DNA from: Psilocybe azurescens
Lineage: Eukaryota > Basidiomycota > Agaricomycetes > Agaricales > Agrocybaceae
DNA: 64,000 nt
Direction of reading: 5' to 3'
Assembly: GCA_023853785.1 (NCBI GenBank)
Contig: JAJIRX010000557.1
Span: forward strand, 868,001 to 932,000
Position numbers and translations under genes: made by a program. Position 1 is the first letter of the stretch; each line of letters starts with the position of its first letter. This document shows, piece by piece, positions 23,712-34,209 of the stretch. The notes beneath the pieces are model-generated. The model was not told the origin of the DNA, searched no databases, and saw only the letters and a program-made list of their open reading frames with translations.

Positions 23712-25596
23712 ATGATGGGAACCAGTCGAGATCTCACAACTAATAGCGCGAGTAAACCTACCAGTGAGCATTCATACTGAACGAATTTGCCTGGACAAAC
23801 TCAATTCGTTGTTTTAGAGGTCTATGCGTCACCTTCAATTCACAAGAATATCATTCACGTTGCGGGCTTTCCGAATATAATAGCACCTCTTGAAAATTAC
23901 CCTGCTCAGATATACTCTCGAACATTATTCGCGTCAGGAAATGGATATCCAATGTGGCTTGGTTCCACTACTTCCTTACCCGAACCATACAAAAGAAGAG
24001 CTACGTGCATTGGGGACGTTGGATATTTGGATAATGATGGCACCTTCTCGTTTGCATTCAATATATTTCTTCCATCTGACCACCCCTTGCACAAGGTGTC
24101 TAAACGCCAACTCCCTCCAGATTATGTTCCTTTGGAGCCTCTCAGGGAATCGGAAATGCTGAAAATCCCAGGGTACTTTGCTCCTGGATCTGTTGTTTCG
24201 AGTAAAGGTGTGGATGTCGCTCGGCTCTCCGAGGCTCCTCTGCTGTACGTACTTTTAATCATCCAAGATGACTTCAATCACTACAGCTAAATAATGTTCT
24301 AGCGATCTTACATTTAACTCTTCTGAGCCCGAAGCTGCATTCCTTATCCTGCCTGATGGTGCATCGAGGGAAGACATGCCGACATCACGATTGAATAAAT
24401 ACCTGAGGACATTTGCTCCAAGTTGGATCCACCATTTCCATTACCATTCGAACAATGGGCATATGGTTCCAAACGGCGGTATATATATCATCACAGGGTG
24501 CGACAAAGCAAAGTCGTACTCAATGGCCGCCTTCCCGAAACGAGGCAATCATGGGAGCAGGCAAATGTCTGCTCAGTATATGGACGGCGAACTGTGCTTC
24601 GACAGCAACAGAACTGCCTCTCGGTCGTGGACAGACTGGCCAGAGCCGTTTGAAGAAAATTGCATATTCTTTCGTGGGATACGGTTGGCTCTCAATGGCA
24701 CGGAGTGGAACCTACAATTCGACGAATTGCCATTATCGTTGACTCCCATTTCGGTATTGGCCCACACACCTCCTATCTCTGACCAACTAAATCCTGTGAA
24801 AAGAGACAGCGAATCTTTGCATGATGTAATTCCTCCTGAAAACGCTGACACCGACCCTTCAGGAAATGATGAAGTCCCAATGGTCGAGAATTCGACTGGC
24901 GACGACTTTTCTGATGACAGTTCAGAGCATCAGACTGTAGAAGTACTAAATGTAGGTGTCATCAATCTCATCTTTGGCAGCATTTCTGAACAATTTTAGT
25001 ATCCCTTTCATCCATCAGATATCGTTTTGCAAATCATGCTTTCTGAGGTAGGTCATTCTATAATCTCACTGTTTTCAGTTCGTTCTTGACTCGAAGTTCG
25101 TGTATCAGTGTCCAGATGCCAAGCTGGCCTTTGTTGATGACAATATATGGTCGACGTTCTCGAAGAAGAATCACAAAGGAAAATCTCGCGAAAATCTCAG
25201 GGCTCCGTTAACATCAAGGTCTATACACGGGGGCTTTGTTTCTGATTTTGGAGCTTTGTTAGACATTGTATTCCAGACTCATAACATTGTCGAAACAGAT
25301 GGTAAACTATTACTTATACGTCCTTTTCGATATTACTTATTTCACCAGGAGTTCTATCTCTAGTTCCCAACTCAAAGAGAAGCTTGCCCCTTGTATGTGA
25401 AATAAGAATCTGGATAAGCAGAAACTGTTACTAAATTCTCTTCCAGATGTCTTGGGTCAGCGATCTACGAAACCGACCTTGGCGAAGGCCATCACGGGGA
25501 CCTGCTTCAAGTTGGGCCAGTGGGGTCATCTCAGATCTGGTTCGTCAGGGAGAAGCCATAAAGGCGCGAGGCGAGAAATTCCACATCAGCTACTAG
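23712..25596 (+). CDS. Family I copy 3 (I-3): complete two-domain protein, 520 residues
   Basis: Best-preserved family I member; function unknown. Seven exons close in frame: 23712-23763, 23818-24244, 24303-24951, 25000-25047, 25109-25301, 25349-25392 and 25447-25596. Domain 1 (about residues 48-130) has QIYSRTLFASGNG, CIGDVGYLDNDG and FAFNIFLPSDHP. Domain 2 (about 161-310) has EAAFLILPDGAS, NGGIYIITGCDK (217-228), and ECIFFRGIRL-like NCIFFRGIRL. An acidic Asp/Ser linker follows, then HPSDIVLQIMLSE and CPDAKLAFVDDNIWS. The C-terminus ends VISDLVRQGEAIKARGEK. No signal peptide or membrane span is evident. Tail-to-tail with II-2 (181 bp apart). From memory, similar multi-copy hypothetical proteins occur in other mushroom genomes, but I cannot confirm that here. 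Confidence 0.8.
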
Positions 25597-25777
25597 TTTC
25601 GACTTCTGTGAAAAGTCTTGTTTTCTTTTTTTGCAATCTTTGCCATTTGACACCCAGGATCATGTGTTCAAATGAATGCCGACTACTGTACAACGTACTT
25701 GGAAGTTTTTGTTACTAGTGATGTAATACCAACACTTTACAACCAGCTCAGTCGTCTTCATAGTAGTCCGTCATCCC

Positions 25778-28464
25778 TTATGGTTTGAAAAGTTGTTGTA
25801 TCGACCTTGCGAAACTGGCAACAGAGCCTTCGGCAGCGCCTGAAGCAGTGGAATTGAACAAGAAGCTTCGTCGTTCCATGATGGATAGTGCTGCAACAGC
25901 AATGCATTGATTTGTGACGGAGACGCCTGAATATTGCAGATCCTCTATTGTCGGTCCCATTTTCTTGTGCAGAGAAGAAGTTCCTCCTGAGGCTTGCCAC
26001 TGGTACTGAGTACCACCGCCACCGTCACTATCAGGACTTAGTGCGAATATGGCAGTAATGGCAGGTGGCTCAACCTTGGTGCCTGAACTGTCATGGTAAT
26101 GGAGAAGGCCCCAGAGCTCGGTCGTATAGACGCCTTCTACTAACGTAAGTTGGCCATTCTGTAACGTGGGTTCGAGTAGTTCTGCAGAACGATACCAGTG
26201 AGAAACCTGGGAATCAAGATATTCCCATCCATTCATAGATTTGATTTTCTTCAACTGCAACCTGGATATCATGCCACCTTTGGGGACAACGAGAGCCGAG
26301 GCTGAAGTACAGTTATGCTTCATTCTGAACGAAAAGGACCTTTACAAGACAACTTAACAAAGTTTTCAGATCCCATCGAGTGAAAAAAGTACCTTTCTCT
26401 CTGCCGCGAAAACTCTGCGATCGATTCAAAATTTCCATCTCCGTAACAGGTACCTGCAGCAATAGTATCGTATTTGATGTCTTCTTCCTCGATGTGGTCC
26501 ACAAATGGCTCGAAGTTATCGGGAGGATCCCACTTGAAAACCCGCAGGTTTTCTTCTGCGGTTAGGAAAATGTTGAAGATGGTCATGAAAGCCCCTGTTT
26601 TGGCAAAGTAGCCAACGTCTCCAGGCTGAGCACAACGTGCCATGGTCTTGGGAGAACCCTGGAGTCCAGGAGAGGGCTTCCACAGAGGAACGTGGTCAGA
26701 GTTCTCAAGAACCATTGGCGATTGCATGTACTTTAAGATGTGTGCATGTGTCTTGCTAGAATCCCCAAAAATATGCTGTAATAGCGTTACATCAGAAGGC
26801 ATAATTCACAAAGAAGCATGCGAGTAGGAAGGGCGAACCTTTTATTGAACACAACGAGGAATCTATCTATATGCAAAGAGTCGTGAGCCAATAATCTGTA
26901 CCAAGATCTACCTGTACGTACGCTTGGCTGTCTGGCGTGATGTTGATGAAGTAGGAGAGCTTAATGATTTTGCAGCCAACTTGGCGTCTGGTGCAAATTT
27001 CTTTTCGATTGGGGAGAAGTCGAAATTTGTATCTGCTCAGACTTCATCTGGCCGCTGTTTGTTCGATGAGGAGAAGTCGAAATTGGTATCTGCTCATGTT
27101 TCATCTGGCCGCCATGTGTTTGATGAAAAGAAACTGAATTGCGGTGCAGTAAACCCTCTTCTGATGAGCCATTAATGACCAATGTTTTCTGGGGAAGTGG
27201 AGGCGGGCCTGCAATCAAAGTCACCAGTTATTGAAGTGACTGGTTAGAACAACGACTTGGAATAGCAACTGACCACTTTGGTCTTGATCTTTTGTCTGGC
27301 GACTTGATATCAATTTTTGAGTTGTTCGGGTTATATCCTTCTAGATAAATTGCAGTAGCCATTTGTCTTCTGCAACGTATGAGATGGATTAAGTGCAAAA
27401 CGTACCTCTGGAGCCATGCTTGAGCGAACAATGTCTACATCCAAAAACGTGCATAAGTTCTCTTCAGGAGAGATTGACGCATTAGACATACTCTGAGTCT
27501 TTCTCTCGGGGATGGAGCTTGCACGATACTCTGTGGAAGTATTTACAGGGTGTTCCTCACTGCCTTTGTACCCATTGTCGGCGAGGCTGATACTGGTTTT
27601 AGTCACTGGCTTTACTAGAGGCTTTTGGAAAATTTGAATTCTGCTGGTGGCGACATTATTAATGGTAACAAGTCCTCCGTTGTCTTTATTTTCTACCCCC
27701 GGACAGCTGGTAAAAGAGGATTATTATCGGTCTGCGCAGGGGTGACAATGAAACAGGGCCATCACAAATCAGCCGTAGCTGCACCAGTGATTCGTTGAAA
27801 ACGTACTACTTGAGAGCTTGTACTAAAGATGTCGGACTCATTTGTCACTGGAGACTGGATATATTGAGCTTTGTAGCGCTCAAAAGCTTCATCACGAAAT
27901 TCTGGGCTAAATGGTGATTTTAGCCAAGGCTTGCTTTCCACCTCAAGCTTTGAAGACTCAGTGGAGGATAGAGTAGAAGTCCACAATTGAGATGGGTTCG
28001 ATTTGTTTGCCTAAGTAGAATATATAAATCAGCCTTGGTAGTAATGTCCAAGAACGAGAAGGAGAAATATGCACAAGAGTCGGCATGCCATCACGTGAAT
28101 TTAATGCTGGTAGATTGGGCAGTGGCTGTGACAGCTTCTGATTAGAGGGACTAGTCTCTCCCTCTATGTTTCGTTTCCAACGTATCGCAGAGAATGAAGT
28201 GTTGAGATCATTCATGCTTTCTGTGAGTAACTGAATCCACATTTAGGGTTGTTGGTGGCAAATCGAGCCAGGCTGCCTTTACCTTAGCAGCTCTCTCCAT
28301 ACTTAACTCTTCGTTATCTCGATGGGGCGTGCGTCGGCCACTGTGAGGGCGTCGTTCGGCTGGATGTTTAAATAAATATCAGTATCTGTGATTGGATATG
28401 ATACCTTGATCGACTTACTAGAATGACCTGGGTTTTCTCTTGATGACTCGCCTTTGGGTGGCAT
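25778..28464 (-). CDS. Family II copy 2 (II-2): two-domain protein with long disordered N-terminal half
   Basis: The C-terminal half is secure: exon 26802 (or 26775)-26393 and exon 26324-25778. They carry VPLWKPSPG, QPGDVGYFAKTG, FNIFLTAEEN, then ALVVPKGG and a short WGLLHYHDSSG block, parallel to II-1. It can be read from an ATG at 26802 as a 318-residue protein. Upstream exons (28464-28419, 28359-28283, 28230-28075, and one starting near 28011) join in frame. They begin MPPKGESSREN like II-1, which argues that the real start is 28464. Between about 27800 and 26830 I could not close the frame, and this stretch contains a 57-bp repeat. The gene is therefore either complex or partly decayed there. 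Convergent with I-3 and head-to-head with I-4. Confidence 0.6.
27010..27123 (-). repeat. 57-bp tandem duplication in the II-2 N-terminal region
   Basis: Two copies with the shared core gagaagtcgaaatt start at 27014 and 27071. On the minus strand they encode two similar 19-residue units containing GQMKHEQIPISTSP and GQMKSEQIQISTSP. The period is a multiple of three. Confidence 0.85.
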
Positions 28465-29446
28465 GTCTGAATCGTAGGGATATATAGAATTGGATGTATA
28501 GAATTGGAATACAAGCGACGATGGTACCAGGCAACAGTTATTTATGAAGGAGGACTGGGAATGCGAAAAACATGAGGAATCAGTCAGCACTTTGTCTGCC
28601 GCATGGCAATCTGCCATTTTATCAGGTTGTGGGTACCCATTTCCGACTCCGCGAAGGCTAAAACGGTGTAAAGTTTATGACTATAGGAGTAAGGGCTTTG
28701 TGCGCGACAATGCAAGAAGAACATGTTTTATGTTGTTTTTTGCGTACCTGGAGGCTACAAGTTAGTAACAATGTTAAAATGGGTTGGGCCACTCCTGCAC
28801 ATTTTGTGAGTACTGATCGCCCGGATGGATACGTGACTGTAGTCAAGATATTGAACTCCTTGGTCATGCCCTCGGCTGTTGCTCGTCTGGTCAAAGTGGG
28901 TCAAAGTGCGGTACTCCAAGTAATTACATTTTACCACTATGTTGCTGTCAGTTCAAAACAAAACATGAGACTCCTACATCCCAAATTTTATGACCATCTA
29001 CTGCATATCAATATTATTTGATATTCGACATACAAGTTTAAGTCTTTTTGCTTGTATGTCCGTCTGTCGCTTAGTTTCATGTTTATTTATCACGATCACA
29101 TGCCTACATATTGCCTCAGTTTTCACGCGCATCAACCATTGATTCAGACTGCCATTGACCAGACTTTATAACTTTTGACTAACTTCTTCCAAATTCCGAC
29201 CATCGCTATCGATTAACGTGTTCTTTGCTACAACTGGACTGGACTAACAGAGTGTTCACGAAGGTGCATTTAAGTTCAAGTAGCCGCGCCTCGAAGTAAG
29301 TTCAAGTGAAACACATGGCGACTGGATAACACATTGACCCACTTTCCTTTCTCTCACACAGGGCTCTTCACCGTGTTTTTAAGCCTTTGCTACCTAGTAG
29401 TGCGTAGGCAAAATATTCTAGTTTGTTTACAGTTGGGTAAACGGCT
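28465..29446. promoter_or_regulatory. Divergent intergenic region between II-2 and I-4
   Basis: About 980 bp separate the head-to-head starts at 28464 (-) and 29447 (+). It contains only short open frames. It probably holds both promoters, but no clear TATA or operator was identified. Confidence 0.4.
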
Positions 29447-31297
29447 ATGGGGAATAGTCGAGATGGCACGACGAATGACGCGAATAAATCTGCCAGTGAG
29501 TAGTAATAATGAACCAAATTGCTTATCCTAAACAGATCTGTTTTGAACGGGATTCTTTTCAGAGCTCAACGCTGCACCTACAATTTATAAGAATATAACT
29601 CACATCGCAGGCTTTCCTAATATGATATTACCTCGTGAAAACCACCCTGCTCAGATATATTCTCGAACATTATTTGCGTCAGGAAATGGGTATCCAATGT
29701 GGCTTGGTTCCACTACTTCCTTACCCGAGCCATATAAAAGACGAGCTACATGCATTGGAGATGTTGGATATTTGAACAATATTGGCACCTTTACATTTGC
29801 ATTTAATATATTTCTTCCATCTGACGATCCCTTGAACAGGGCGTCTCAACGCCGACTCCCTGCAGGATATGTTCCTTTGGAACCCCCAGTGAATCAGAAA
29901 TTCAAAAAATCTCAGGATACTTCGCTCCAGGTTCGGTTATTTTGAGCAAGGGGTGGATGTCGCTCGGCTCTCCGAGGCTCCTCTGTACGTGCTTTTTATC
30001 ACCGGTATGACTTGAATCGCTGCAACCAAATAAAATCTAGTCATCTTACCTTCAACTCTTCTGAATCCGAAGCTGCTTTTCTTATCTTGCCTGAAGGTGC
30101 ATCCAGGGAAGACATGTCAATGTCCCGAGTTGATGAATACCTGAAGAAACATGCTTTAAGTTGGATTCAACATTTCCATTATCACTCCGACAATGGGTTT
30201 GCAACTCCAAACGGCGGCATATACATCATCACAGGATGCGACAAAACAAAGTCTTACTCAACGGCCGCTTTTCCGAAACGAAACGTAAAAGGGAGCAGGG
30301 AAATGTCTGCCCAGTACGTTGACGGCAAGCTGCGTTACAACAGTAGCAGTACCGCCTCTCGAGCCTCCACAGATTGGCGAGACCCTTTTGAGGAAAATTG
30401 CATATTCTTTCGTGGGATACGGCTGGCTCTCAAGGACACGGAGTGGAACTTACAATTTGACGAATTGCCACCATCTCTGACTCCTATTTCAGTATTGGGC
30501 CACACACCTCCCATCTCTGACCAACTAATCCCTGTGAAAAGAGACAGTGAAGAGGTTCAGGCTCACACTGACATTATTAATGACGAATCGAATAACAAGT
30601 ATTCTGATGACAGCTCAGAGCATCGGACCGTACGAGTGTTAAATGTAAGTATCATCAATCGTATTTTCTCTCCGCCATTTCTGATTAATTTCAGTATCCC
30701 TTTCATCCGTCGGATATCATCTTACAAATCATGCTTTCTGAGGTATGTCATTCTATATCATGTTTCCAACTTCTTTTCTAACTCGATATTCGTCAGTGTC
30801 CAGGCGCCCAGCTGGCCTTCGTTAACGACTACGTGTGGTCAGAGTGCTCGGAGAAGAACAAAAAAGGAAGGTATCGGGACAGTATCAAGGCCCCATTAAC
30901 ATCAAGGTGCATACAAGGAAGCTTTATCTCTGATCTTGGAGCTATGTTGGACGCTATATTCCAAACTCATAAGATTGTCGAGACAGATGGTGGGCTATCC
31001 TTTCATATACTGTCGATGCCTTTTCAATAATTCTCATTTCATTAGGAGTTTTATCATTGGTTCCCAACTCGAAGAAAAAATTCTTCCTCGTATGTGCCAG
31101 TGTCTTGAAAGTAAAAATCAGATTACCCAAAGTGTGTCTAAAATTTGCTCCAGATCTCTTGGGTCAGAGGCCTACGAAACCGACTTCGGTCAAAGCCACC
31201 ACAAGAGCCTGCTTGGGGCGCTGAACTCATCTCAGATCTGGTTCGCCAGGGAGAAGCTATGAAGGATCGAGGCGAGAAATTCCACATCAGCTACTGA
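29447..31297 (+). pseudogene. Family I copy 4 (I-4): recent duplicate of I-3 with two frameshifts
   Basis: Exon layout is the same as I-3: 29447-29495, 29563 to about 29990, 30041-30644, 30695-30742, 30797-30989, 31046-31089 and 31154-31297. Domain 1 is nearly identical to I-3 (QIYSRTLFASGNG and the GDVGYL region). Exon 2 loses one base in the CCCCCAGTGAATC context near 29884-29890 and another in AAGGGGTGGATG near 29949-29953. Between them the downstream peptide (ISGYFAPGS-like) is intact in the shifted frame. All other exons stay open and match I-3, including NGGIYIITGCDK, HPSDIILQIMLSE and the terminal LISDLVRQGEAMKDRGEK. It is therefore a young pseudogene or an allele affected by sequence errors. 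Confidence 0.75.
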
Positions 31298-32236
31298 TTT
31301 TAAATAGGTCTTGTTCTATCTTTGTAGTAGTCTCATTCATTGCTTCACACCTGGGCATTACGCCGGAGTGTACTGCATGGCGTACTTGTCTTATAATTGA
31401 TGGTAAGTTATAATGCTGTACCGACACTGCGACGCAAACTGAATCTTGTTTCCAGTTTCTCTATAGAAGTGTATCTGTTGCGATCGATTTTGTGAAATTG
31501 GAAACGGATGATTTGGTAATGTTCAGTTTTCTGTGCGCCTCAGATGCCTGATAAGGAATGCAAGCCAAGCGGGACCAAATGTTTCGTTTCAAATTGCGTG
31601 AATGAAAGCTATATTTAAACTCGTTTTGCGTCGAAGGAAGCTGCACCTATTCTGCAGGTTGGATAATGAGAAACTTTTATCTCAGCGCGGTAATAATGAT
31701 GCCGATACAAAGAGCGCAGATTGGCTCGAATACAGTCTTACCAGAGACTATATAGTTCCAAGGATCACCAGCCACTTTACGTCCGAGTCTTCGACTCTGG
31801 CTATAGTTACGTTCCCTTTCTGGACCCACTTCCGCCGAAGGATAAGTACTGGAGAACAGAGAGCACATCACTTGGTGGCTACATGCGGTTTCTAGGTCCA
31901 CCAGCTACGTCACGTCTCTTGACTCCTGTACGTTCATTCTCTGTCTCGACCTACTCACCGAAGAATAGTACTCGAGACAAGGTGTTGGTCAGTTCACGCC
32001 CAAGTCATGGGCTTCTGATTCAACAACACTGACTTGACGTCGACGTCGACAAAACATTCCCGCATAGTTGGCGGTAGTAATGATCATATATCCTCGAAAA
32101 TACATCTTTAAATTTTGAAAAGCGACACAATGATCATTGTAAGGTAGTATGATGACGACGAAAAGAAACTGTACAATACAATAAATGCGAAATCATGAAG
32201 TACATACGGGGTAATAAGATAAACTCCTCATAAAAA
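31298..32236. other. Intergenic with a diverged direct duplication
   Basis: No supported gene. Two similar segments of about 100 bp, starting near 31768 and 31901, both run ccagc..acgtc..gactc..acgttc..ccgaag.ta.tact..agaac-like. They look like an old tandem duplication. Confidence 0.4.
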
Positions 32237-33223
32237 TTAGTACATCAGGTTCGGTACACCTATTTGAACAGTGATACCTAGTCGTCGGAATATCCAGTTG
32301 ATAAATCGTAGAACACCAAATTTTACACGTCCCTTCCTCGACAAAGGCAACTTAACTGCACGGTCCCCAACCGCTCGCAGACGCACAGTATCCATGAACT
32401 CTCTAGAGCTCACCAGCGCCCACATCTCATCCTTTCCAAAATCCCAGGACCGATACCCATGTTTGTATACCGCGACGGTGTCAAACGAATGGTCCGGCTT
32501 CCGGACGTATGTCCAGAGCAGCCCGGCTGAACGTGCATGGGTAATAAACTCCACAGCGCTCTTCTTGTGAAAACGATAGACCCGCAAGGCGCCCGGCTTG
32601 TGCGTTTCCATGTTTTCGGTGCTGTAGTCTACTGTCATTCGGATTCGCTCGGGCTCTTCGTCGGTGCGCGGGGTGCCGATGACGACGTAGGTCATCTCGT
32701 CCTCCATCGGAGGAGCGGTGACGCCCATGTATCGGGCCTGCTTCTCTCTATCGACGGGATCCCAGTAGTGTAGAATAGATAGCGGGCGTCGAGCAGGCAT
32801 GCGATGGGGAACTGGCATCAAGAACTTGTTCTGCCTCGGCACATAACCGAAGTATACAAGCAGGAACTGGATGAGCTGGAGAAAGAGGGGACCTGGCACG
32901 GTCCACAGGGTGAAGGGCGCTTCCGTCGGGGCTCTGACGTACGGCGATGTCCAGGGTTGGGGGTCGGAGCACATCAGCCAGTTCGCGACTTCCTTCTCCT
33001 CGAGCAGGTTCTCCGCGTACTCCTCCATGGTCTCCACCTCGTCTTCGTCGCTGTCGCCGTAATCGGCGTCGGTGGATGAAGGTGATGTCGAGCGCACCGG
33101 CCGTGGATACGCGAACATGTTCACTCTCCGCGTAGCAGAGGTCACCATTGGTATTTCGTTCGGCTTAAACAGAAGCGGCATGTTTCGTTTGCGCTGAGAC
33201 TGAGCGCTCATTGTCATCGTCAT
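32237..33223 (-). CDS. Hypothetical 328-residue protein, single exon
   Basis: The first in-frame ATG is at 33223, within a run of three close ATGs (MTMTMSAQ), giving 328 residues. The same frame is open for 46 codons upstream but without an ATG. The N-terminal third has an acidic block (DADYGDSDEDEVETMEEYAE). The centre has a hydrophobic stretch (FLQLIQFLLVYFGYV) that could be one membrane segment. The rest is Arg/Val-rich and looks globular (MTYVVIGTPRTDEEPERIR onward). No catalytic motif is recognised. Two neighbouring 17-bp tracts upstream of the start (ggccttgcgcttgaggccttgcgctt at about 33314-33340) form a small tandem repeat in the leader. Confidence 0.7.
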   Translation of the reverse strand: MTMTMSAQSQRKRNMPLLFKPNEIPMVTSATRRVNMFAYPRPVRSTSPSSTDADYGDSDEDEVETMEEYAENLLEEKEVANWLMCSDPQPWTSPYVRAPTEAPFTLWTVPGPLFLQLIQFLLVYFGYVPRQNKFLMPVPHRMPARRPLSILHYWDPVDREKQARYMGVTAPPMEDEMTYVVIGTPRTDEEPERIRMTVDYSTENMETHKPGALRVYRFHKKSAVEFITHARSAGLLWTYVRKPDHSFDTVAVYKHGYRSWDFGKDEMWALVSSREFMDTVRLRAVGDRAVKLPLSRKGRVKFGVLRFINWIFRRLGITVQIGVPNLMY

Positions 33224-34209
33224 CGTGTGTATGTGGTGGGTTGTCGACGCGAAGATGGGTGGTTTCAGATATTCTGATTTTGTGAAAGATGGTTTAGAAA
33301 GACCGGGCGCTTGAGGCCTTGCGCTTGAGGCCTTGCGCTTTAATAAGGACGAGGGGCCCAAGCAGTGGCACAGACAGTCCGAAATGGGGGAGGTAATTGT
33401 TCAAGTTGGCGGTCAAGAGTGAAGAATCTCTAGTTATGTCGCCTGTTGGTTGTTTCTTACAATAATAAAAGGACTGTGTAGCATCATCCACAATGGATAC
33501 CAAGAAGAAAGGTTGCCATTTGCAGTACAAGCACACATCCCCGCACAACGCACACGAAGACGATATCGGAGACAGTAGCCAGAAGCTGCCCTTGTCCGTA
33601 TTTGGAACCAAGTCTCACTTGTCAAAATCACGGGACAGAAATGTACACCATGTGACTGTGTCCAAAAATAATTTTTGAAAGCCCGCCCTCCCGCCATATA
33701 AAATCTTTTCGCGACATATTTTCGTGTTTCTTTAAGTGTCCGCATCAACCCACCGAAGCGCAAAGCGCAAGCGCCAGGCGTTAACTCATCTGGGTGGCGT
33801 TATTACTTTCAGGTTGACGGAGCGAGGTGTCCTTTGGGATGCTCACGAGAACGAGCAGCTCTGTTCAGATCGTCTCTTGTAGTCCGAGTCCGCTTCACGG
33901 CGTTGATTTGGATTGCGGAGGCTTGACGCTGGGCGGATGTGTGCATCGTCATATTCCTGTACCTGCCGTACCCCATGCTCTTCGGAGTGTGTGCCACTAC
34001 GTGGCTTTGACGGAGTGGTCAAACCATGACGAGAACATCTCATTTTCATTGTCTCTACTGTATCTTTGTGGTAGTCAGTATCTTCGATGCACTGCAAATA
34101 AATTGATTCTTCTCATTCACATCGTGGTCATAGATTAGAAGAAGGTATCTTAAATATAAGGTCCTGAATAAATTTTACATCTATAAACAACTGATGAGCC
34201 CATCCCAAA
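33224..34209. other. Intergenic, no supported gene
   Basis: Short open frames in several frames with no motif or conserved splice pattern. It includes the leader of the 328-residue gene and the 3' flank of the carboxypeptidase gene. Confidence 0.45.
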
